This document shows, piece by piece, positions 49,899-52,225 of a DNA stretch of 52,225 nt. The notes below the pieces were generated by a model. It was not told the DNA's origin. It saw nothing but the letters and a program-made list of their open reading frames with translations, and did no database searches. A program made the position numbers and the translations under genes. The DNA comes from Bacteroidia bacterium (GTDB lineage Bacteria > Bacteroidota > Bacteroidia > Bacteroidales > Marinilabiliaceae): NCBI GenBank assembly GCA_030526155.1, contig JAUNDI010000013.1:1-52225 (forward strand). The letters run 5' to 3'. Each line of letters starts with the position of its first letter. Position 1 is the first letter of the stretch.

Positions 49899-52133
49899 CT
49901 ACTCTACTGAGAATGAGGTTTCGTTTGAGATTTCGTCACTATTAGCGGCTACCCATAGTTTGAAATCGCCTGGTTCTACCTCGTGCTTCATGTCGAGAGT
50001 TGTGAAGGCGAGAGATGCTATAGGGAGGTCGAATTCTACCTTAGACTTTTCGCCAGCCTTAAGAGAGACACGCTTGAAGCCCTTAAGCTCCTTAACAGGG
50101 CGGGTAACAGAGCCGACGAGGTCGCGCACGTATAGTTGGCATATTTCGGTAGCATCATAATTACCAGTATTAGCCAACTCGAAAGAGACGTGGAGTGTAT
50201 CGGCTTTAGAGAGCACTTGCTTATCTATTTGGAGGTTAGAGTATTCGAACGTTGTATAAGAGAGGCCGAAGCCGAATGGGAAAAGAGGACCGAACCCAGC
50301 ATCCAACCAGTAGCTAGAGCAACCCAAAGAGGTTTGACCCGCTCCGACAGGCGTTTGATCGATAAGAAGTTCCGTACCAGCAGCTGGTCGGCCTGTATTC
50401 TTATGGTTATAATATATAGGCACCTGACCCACCATATAAGGGAAAGTAACAGGCGTTTTACCGCTAGGGACATCCTTACCGAAGAGCAGATTAGCCAATG
50501 CTGTACCGCCGGTAGTACCAGGATGGAACATATACAATAGAGCGTCAGACTCCTCTACTTGCTTAGCTATAGTAAGAGGGCGACCCGCCATGATGACTGT
50601 AACGAGAGGCTTACCCGTTTTAGAGAGAGCCTCGACGAGATCCTTCTGTTTACCATAAAGGTTGATATCGGCAAGACAGTGAGCCTCGCCCGACATGATA
50701 GCCTCCTCGCCCACTACGCATACGATAACATCAGCCTGTTTAGCCTTAGCCACGGCAGAAGCTATACCCGCAGCCTTAGCATCGCGGCAATGAGTAAGAG
50801 CAGGCTCATATAGAACCTTCACACCATCGAGAGCTTGGAGAGCCTGAAGAGGAGTAACGGTATGAGAAGGCTCGCCATCGAAAGTCCACGTACCCGACTG
50901 CTCATAAGCGGCATCCGCCATAGGGCCAACGAGCGCGATAGTTTTGACATTAGACTTTAAAGGCAGTGTAGAGTTATCATTTTTGAGGAGGATAGCAGAC
51001 TCGGTAGTAAGTTTAAGAGTCTTCTCGATAAACTCAGGCGAATAAGCCACATTCTTATTCTCGTCTACGAAAGGATTATCGAATAGGCCAAGACGGAATT
51101 TGAGGCGGAGGACATTACGCACCGCATTATCCACGGTAGACATTTTGACGCGCCCCTCCTTAAGGAGTTGAGGTATATTTTGGATAAACGTCTCAGCCAC
51201 CATCTCCATATCGACGCCAGCATTGATAGACTTAGCAGCCACATCAGCGCGGTCGGCAGTATTACCATGAGCAAGCATCTCGGCGCTAGAAGCCCAGTCG
51301 GTAACGACCATAGCATCAGAGTGCCAAGCGTCACGGAGCATAGACTTAAGGAGGTAAGCATTAGCAGTAGAAGGTACGCCATCAATCTCATTAAACGATG
51401 TCATATATGTAGCGGCACCCGCTTCAGCCGCCATTTGGAAAGGAGGGAGATAGACATCGAGAAGTTGGCGAGGAGTAATATTAGCTGTATTATAGTCTCG
51501 GCCGCCCTCAGAAGCGCCATAACCGCAGAAATGCTTAGCACAAGCAGCCATAGAAGTAGGGTCGGAAAGATCAGAGCCCTGATATCCTCGAATAGTAGCG
51601 GCACCCATCTGAGAAGTGAGATAAGTATCCTCGCCATAACCCTCGGCGATACGACCCCAGCGAGCGTCGCGAGCGATATCAATCATAGGCGAGAAAGTCC
51701 ATCGAATACCATCAGCCGTAGCCTCGATAGCAGCGATACGAGCTGCAGCCTCAACAGCCTCGAGGTCGAATGACGCCGCTTGACCGAGAGGTATAGGCGC
51801 TATTGTTTTGAAACCATGAATCACGTCGCGCGACATAAGGATAGGGATACCGAGACGCGACTCATCCTTAGCGATACGTTGGAGAGCGTTGATACGACCT
51901 GGGTCGACCTCATTAAGGATAGAGCCAACGCGACCCTCGCGAATTTGCTTAGCCATATCCTCAATATTATTCATTGCGCTCAACTGATTGAGCTGACCAA
52001 GCTTCTCCTCGAGAGACATTTGCGAGAGGAGATTTTCGACTCGAGCATCGACAGACGAAGATGCAGAGTGATGGTCGACAGAGCACCCTACGAGAGAGAG
52101 AGCCAGTGAAACTGCATATAGGAATCTTTTCAT
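49899..52133 (-). CDS. bglX: GH3 beta-glucosidase, lipoprotein
   Basis: Encodes 744 residues from the ATG at 52133, giving a lipoprotein signal (LSLVGC, Cys17); a longer reading from 52166 is rejected. The GH3 N-terminal barrel has MSLEEKLGQLNQ at 39-50, ACAKHFCGYGASEGGRDYN at 197-215, and AMVVTDWASS with nucleophile Asp279. The GH3 C-terminal sandwich follows from about 365 (AILLKNDNSTLPL, VCVVGEEAIMSGE), then a fibronectin III-like domain from about 640 (ATEICQLYVRDLVGSV). Domain order and length match periplasmic BglX. It would release glucose from beta-linked oligosaccharides. Confidence 0.94.
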   Translation of the reverse strand: MKRFLYAVSLALSLVGCSVDHHSASSSVDARVENLLSQMSLEEKLGQLNQLSAMNNIEDMAKQIREGRVGSILNEVDPGRINALQRIAKDESRLGIPILMSRDVIHGFKTIAPIPLGQAASFDLEAVEAAARIAAIEATADGIRWTFSPMIDIARDARWGRIAEGYGEDTYLTSQMGAATIRGYQGSDLSDPTSMAACAKHFCGYGASEGGRDYNTANITPRQLLDVYLPPFQMAAEAGAATYMTSFNEIDGVPSTANAYLLKSMLRDAWHSDAMVVTDWASSAEMLAHGNTADRADVAAKSINAGVDMEMVAETFIQNIPQLLKEGRVKMSTVDNAVRNVLRLKFRLGLFDNPFVDENKNVAYSPEFIEKTLKLTTESAILLKNDNSTLPLKSNVKTIALVGPMADAAYEQSGTWTFDGEPSHTVTPLQALQALDGVKVLYEPALTHCRDAKAAGIASAVAKAKQADVIVCVVGEEAIMSGEAHCLADINLYGKQKDLVEALSKTGKPLVTVIMAGRPLTIAKQVEESDALLYMFHPGTTGGTALANLLFGKDVPSGKTPVTFPYMVGQVPIYYNHKNTGRPAAGTELLIDQTPVGAGQTSLGCSSYWLDAGFGPLFPFGFGLSYTTFEYSNLQIDKQVLSKADTLHVSFELANTGNYDATEICQLYVRDLVGSVTRPVKELKGFKRVSLKAGEKSKVEFDLPIASLAFTTLDMKHEVEPGDFKLWVAANSDEISNETSFSVE

Positions 52134-52183
52134 TTGCTGTAGGTTGTTATTTACAAGATAAGACACTTAGTAATTAACTAGAT

Positions 52184-52225
52184 GACTCGGGGAGCACTCG
52201 GGGAGCACCCAAAGAGCACCCAAAG
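52184..52225 (+). repeat. Interspersed repeat with 11-bp core, copy C (cut by window edge)
   Basis: Begins GACTCGGG, then GAGCACTCGGG, GAGCACCCAAA, GAGCACCCAAA in 11-bp steps up to the last base of the window. It has one more AAA-type unit than copies A and B. It lies upstream of the GH3 gene. Confidence 0.75.

Noticed and set aside
1-52225. tRNA or rRNA genes
   Set aside because: No tRNA-like sequence (T-arm GTTCGAATC context with an acceptor stem) or rRNA segment was recognised on reading both strands; a covariance scan would be needed to be certain.

Overview
The window looks like a stretch of a Bacteroidales chromosome; the genus cannot be settled from the sequence. Supporting signs are many lipoproteins with a Cys near residue 17, a TonB receptor with a DUF4249 partner and a FecR regulator, a GldB-type lipoprotein, NVEALA and 6-bladed beta-propeller genes, and repeated matches to the Bacteroides promoter form TAnnTTTG. 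No tRNA, rRNA, CRISPR array or intact mobile element was seen. Most genes are on the minus strand.

Layout. 1-2.5 kb: an NVEALA-type secreted small protein followed by two tandemly duplicated propeller lipoproteins, the second running off the left edge. 2.5-4.45 kb: gene-poor, with a decayed IS4-type transposase fragment, a GC-richer interspersed repeat, a likely structured RNA of about 320 nt, a 51-residue small ORF and four 20-bp repeats abutting a promoter. 4.45-6.4 kb: zinc ribbon protein, TPM protein, LemA, HIRAN protein. 6.4-10.7 kb: a Phe/Tyr operon (pheA, aminotransferase, fused DAHP synthase/chorismate mutase, tyrA) behind a leader peptide rich in Phe and Tyr codons and a terminator/antiterminator pair. 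10.8-20.3 kb: GH5 glycosidase, DUF3820, PASTA protein, RluD-type synthase, NudC, a DEAD-box helicase, a coiled-coil membrane protein and an EamA transporter. 20.4-25.1 kb: a DUF4249/TonB receptor/FecR cluster with no adjacent ECF sigma gene. 25.5-32.2 kb: WYL regulator, beta-carbonic anhydrase, a His-rich secreted protein, DUF4290, MurA (Asp in place of the active-site Cys) and a YitT-RdgB fusion. 32.2-38.4 kb: aldehyde dehydrogenase, AraC regulator and two GH51 arabinofuranosidases. 38.5-46.0 kb: a long housekeeping run plsC-prfC-purM-prfA-FKBP-FKBP-glyA. 46.2-52.2 kb: L25, PRPP synthetase, GldB, DUF2461 and a GH3 beta-glucosidase.

The genes combine core functions (aromatic amino acids, translation termination, purines, one-carbon metabolism, cell wall) with plant polysaccharide breakdown (GH5, two GH51, GH3). 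The most notable signals are the Phe/Tyr attenuator, the structured RNA candidate, the NVEALA/propeller cassette, interspersed repeats with an 11-bp internal period, and the YitT-RdgB fusion.
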